Source: Chthoniobacterales bacterium (GTDB lineage Bacteria; Verrucomicrobiota; Verrucomicrobiia; Chthoniobacterales; DASVRZ01). Taken from it: a stretch of DNA of 64,000 nucleotides. The position numbers and the translations under genes were made by a program. Of this stretch, positions 61,851-64,000 are shown piece after piece (within the stretch, counting starts at the first letter, position 1; every line of letters starts with the position of its first letter). The notes below the pieces were generated by a model. It made no database searches and was not told the DNA's origin. It was given only the letters and a program-made list of their open reading frames with translations. The stretch is from assembly GCA_039930045.1 (NCBI GenBank), contig JBDSQB010000003.1:186001-250000 (forward strand). Direction: 5' to 3'.

Positions 61851-62062
61851 GCAAACGACTCAGGTCGTCGATGAAACGACCCAGGTTCCCAGCCAAACGA
61901 CCTCGGTCGTCAGCGAAACGACCCAGGTCGTTGGCCCGACGACCTGGGTTGCAGGGCGGACGACCTCGGTCGTTTAAGCGCCGGACTCGGTCGCTCGAAG
62001 AACGACTGAGGTCGCTTTTGGAAACGACCTGGGTTGTTTGGCCAGCGACCGGGGTTGTCGGG
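61851..62062. repeat. 21-bp tandem array of palindromic units, ten copies
   Basis: The unit core ACGACC-nn-GGTCGT starts (CGAC-like) at 61856, 61877, 61898, 61919, 61940, 61961, 61982, 62003, then 62025 and 62046. Steps are 21 bp except one step of 22 bp. Best copies read ACGACC-tc-GGTCGT, a 14-bp near-perfect palindrome. The array lies in the 352-bp gap between divergent starts (61794 and 62147). Outside it, 62063-62146 shows nothing certain. Both strands stay open through parts of it because 21 is divisible by three, but no start is supported. Confidence 0.9.
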
Positions 62063-62146
62063 AAAGAAGGCCGTGCCGAGCGGACGCGGAAAACAGTTGT
62101 CGCGGGGCGGGGTTGATTGTTGTCTAACCCGGATGAGTTTTTTCCC

Positions 62147-62632
62147 ATGAGCGTGGTCATTCCTTTTTCTGAGGCGAGTCAGATTCGATTGAAACTCGGA
62201 CTTCCCGAGAGTCGGCGGCTGGTTTTTACCAATGGCTGCTTCGACGTGCTCCATGCCGGGCACGTGCGTTACTTGGAGGGCGCGCGCAAGCTGGGCGACG
62301 CGCTGGTGGTGGGGCTGAATGGAGATGACTCCGTGCGCCAGCTCAAGGGCGAAAATCGTCCGATCAATGGCGAGGACGACCGCGCCGAGGTGTTGACGGG
62401 CCTCCGCTCGGTGGATGCGGTGGTGATTTTTCCGGAGGTGCGGGCGACGGCCTTGATCGAAAAACTGCGGCCCGATGTGTATGTGAAGGGCGGCGATTAC
62501 ACGGTGGAATCGCTCAATCCCGAGGAGCGGGCGGTGCTGGAATCCATCGGGTGCGAGATCGGTTTCGTGCCGCTGGTGCCGGGGCGCTCGACGACGTCCA
62601 CGCTTGCCAAGATGCGCGGTTCTGCGGAATGA
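62147..62632 (+). CDS. hldE: Heptose-1-phosphate adenylyltransferase (HldE C-domain type)
   Basis: About 161 residues from ATG 62147. FTNGCFDVLHAGHVRYLEGARKLGDALVVGLNGDDS contains the nucleotidyltransferase motif (HAGH version of HIGH). ENRPINGEDDRAEVL and KGGDYTVESLNPEE and PLVPGRSTTSTL follow. It makes ADP-heptose for the LPS core. The kinase domain present in E. coli HldE is absent, so the kinase should be a separate gene elsewhere. Its stop overlaps the purN start by 4 bp (ATGA). Confidence 0.9.
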   Translation: MSVVIPFSEASQIRLKLGLPESRRLVFTNGCFDVLHAGHVRYLEGARKLGDALVVGLNGDDSVRQLKGENRPINGEDDRAEVLTGLRSVDAVVIFPEVRATALIEKLRPDVYVKGGDYTVESLNPEERAVLESIGCEIGFVPLVPGRSTTSTLAKMRGSAE

Positions 62633-63291
62633 TGCCGCCCCCAATGTCTGAAATATCCGAAGCATCCCCTGAATTGACTCCCCCTCGACCGCTGCGTATC
62701 GGCGTGCTTGGTTCCGGTACCGGGAGTAATTTCCGGGCGCTGGTGGAGAAGAAACGCGAGTCGGGTCTGGATGTGGAATTTGTCTGCGTCGCCTCCGACG
62801 TGGCGGGCTCGGGTATTCTGGAGTTTGCCCGCGCGGAAGGCCTGCCGGTGATTGCCATCGAACCCGGCAAATACAAGGCATCGCTGGAGCCCGAGGTGGA
62901 AAATCAACTTGTGAGATCGTTGCAAGAACGCCAGGTGGAACTGGTGGTGCTGGCGGGTTTCATGCGCATCCTAAAACACGGCTTGCTGGAGGCGTATGCA
63001 GGTCGAATCATTAACATTCACCCCTCGCTGCTCCCGAAATATCGCGGGATGCAGGCGTGGAAACAGGCCCTCCTGGCGGGCGAGACGGTGACCGGATGCA
63101 CCGTGCATTACGTGGACAACGGCGTCGATACCGGAGCGATCATTGCCCAAGCCGAGGTGGATGTGCTGCCCGACGACACAGCGGAAACTCTCCATGCGCG
63201 CATTCAGAAGGCGGAGCATCTGCTGCTGCCGCTGGTGGTGGAGGAAATCAGCTCCCATCGCGAGGAATATCTCGGTGCTGGAAAAAATTAG
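62629..63291 (+). CDS. purN: Phosphoribosylglycinamide formyltransferase PurN
   Basis: About 220 residues from ATG 62629 or 62632. RIGVLGSGTGSNFRALVEKK at about 24-43 is the nucleotide site, then INIHPSLLPKYRGMQAWKQAL with the Asn-His-(Ser) catalytic set and DNGVDTGAIIAQAEVDV with the catalytic Asp. It makes formyl-GAR in purine synthesis from 10-formyl-THF. N-terminal 20 residues are an extension of the usual start. Overlaps hldE by 4 bp. Confidence 0.93.
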   Translation: MMPPPMSEISEASPELTPPRPLRIGVLGSGTGSNFRALVEKKRESGLDVEFVCVASDVAGSGILEFARAEGLPVIAIEPGKYKASLEPEVENQLVRSLQERQVELVVLAGFMRILKHGLLEAYAGRIINIHPSLLPKYRGMQAWKQALLAGETVTGCTVHYVDNGVDTGAIIAQAEVDVLPDDTAETLHARIQKAEHLLLPLVVEEISSHREEYLGAGKN

Positions 63292-63687
<396 letters not shown>

Positions 63688-63758
63688 CATTTCTGTCCTG
63701 CGTATTCGCAGTTATCCGCTGACCATTGGCGCAATCAATGGCAGCTAGGAAAATCTGA

Positions 63759-64000
63759 ATGTTCCTGCCTTATTGGTTAGTCGTCGTCTTGCTCGGAGTC
63801 ATCGAGGGAATCACGGAGTTCATCCCGATTTCCTCCACGGGCCATCTGCTCATCGCCGAACATTTGCTCAAGCTCGATCCGCAAAGTTTCCTGCGTAGCG
63901 ACCTCTTTAATGTGGTCATCCAGGCTGGCGCGGTGCTGGCCGTTCTGCCGCTCTTCAAGGATCGTCTCGCCATGCTCACCCGCTGGCGGGAACCGGCCAG
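63759..64000 (+). CDS. uppP: Undecaprenyl-diphosphatase UppP (5' part, cut by window edge)
   Basis: The first 80 residues are visible. [37 protein letters not shown] shows the [14 protein letters not shown] motif that binds pyrophosphate, then [22 protein letters not shown]. It recycles undecaprenyl diphosphate for cell-wall and LPS synthesis. ATG at 63759 has AGGA (63747-63750) before it. The rest runs off the right edge. Confidence 0.95.
   Translation, partial: MFLPYWLVVVLLGVIEGITEFIPISSTGHLLIAEHLLKLDPQSFLRSDLFNVVIQAGAVLAVLPLFKDRLAMLTRWREPA

Noticed and set aside
61384-61977. 197-residue frame running from the lpxB-linked gene through the array
   Set aside because: It is out of frame with the real membrane-protein gene, has no ribosome-binding site and covers the opposite-strand gene.
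61851-62062. CRISPR array or a repeat protein encoded by the 21-bp array
   Set aside because: There are no spacers. Open frames on both strands exist because 21 is a multiple of three, and none has a start with a ribosome-binding site.

Overview
The window is a GC-rich (roughly 60 percent) chromosomal segment of a Gram-negative bacterium. Lipid A and heptose genes (lpxI, lpxB, an hldE-type adenylyltransferase), an OprB porin, an MsbA-type exporter and many lipoproteins show an outer membrane. The mix of gene families, with many secreted Tyr/Arg-rich proteins and a Lys/Ala-rich histone-like protein, suggests Verrucomicrobiota. That placement is inference; no rRNA is present. Apart from one low-GC AAA/TOPRIM gene the content is housekeeping-like. 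I see no prophage, insertion sequence or CRISPR array.

Layout. 1-9 kb: TauE/SafE permease (cut by the window edge), a Nudix hydrolase, MoeB-rhodanese, a Trm112-like protein, PPK2, a kinase/sigma-54 regulator pair, transketolase, a small iron-permease-family protein and EngB. 9-12.7 kb: a repeat-rich accessory stretch with a cluster of small palindromes, an unknown gene, a 42-bp tandem array and the AAA/TOPRIM gene preceded by a perfect inverted repeat. 12.6-22 kb: a cell-wall hydrolase coupled to glutamate dehydrogenase, an ExbB-ExbD-TPR operon, polyprenyl diphosphate synthase, a HEAT-repeat lipoprotein and a TonB-like DUF4159 protein. 22-32 kb: an LPS-type cluster (two GT4, one GT9, MsbA-like exporter), cobalamin-dependent MetH, a peptidoglycan-binding-domain protein and tRNA-Val(UAC). 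32-45 kb: three signal-transduction genes in tandem, a squalene/phytoene synthase next to a GHMP kinase resembling plant L-arabinokinase, MidA, a flavin oxidoreductase and another sensor kinase. 45-52 kb: a secreted CHAP-like protein and a BAT-type operon (vWA proteins, DUF58, ABC-2 permease). 52-58 kb: a porin / FHS permease / cupin / fructokinase sugar operon and photolyase. 58-64 kb: lpxI, a Gfo/Idh/MocA oxidoreductase, lpxB, hldE-type adenylyltransferase, purN, glnB (P-II) and uppP (cut by the window edge).

The most unusual signals are non-coding. First, clusters of short palindromes, mostly with 3-4 nt centres, occur at four places. One copy sits in frame inside metH, and two others share a core in which both arms of a stem changed together. 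Second, two intergenic tandem arrays have periods of 42 bp and 21 bp (four and two DNA helical turns), and each unit carries a small palindrome. Third, a solitary AAA-ATPase/TOPRIM gene of lower GC is a candidate single-gene anti-phage or DNA-repair system of the OLD/PARIS type.
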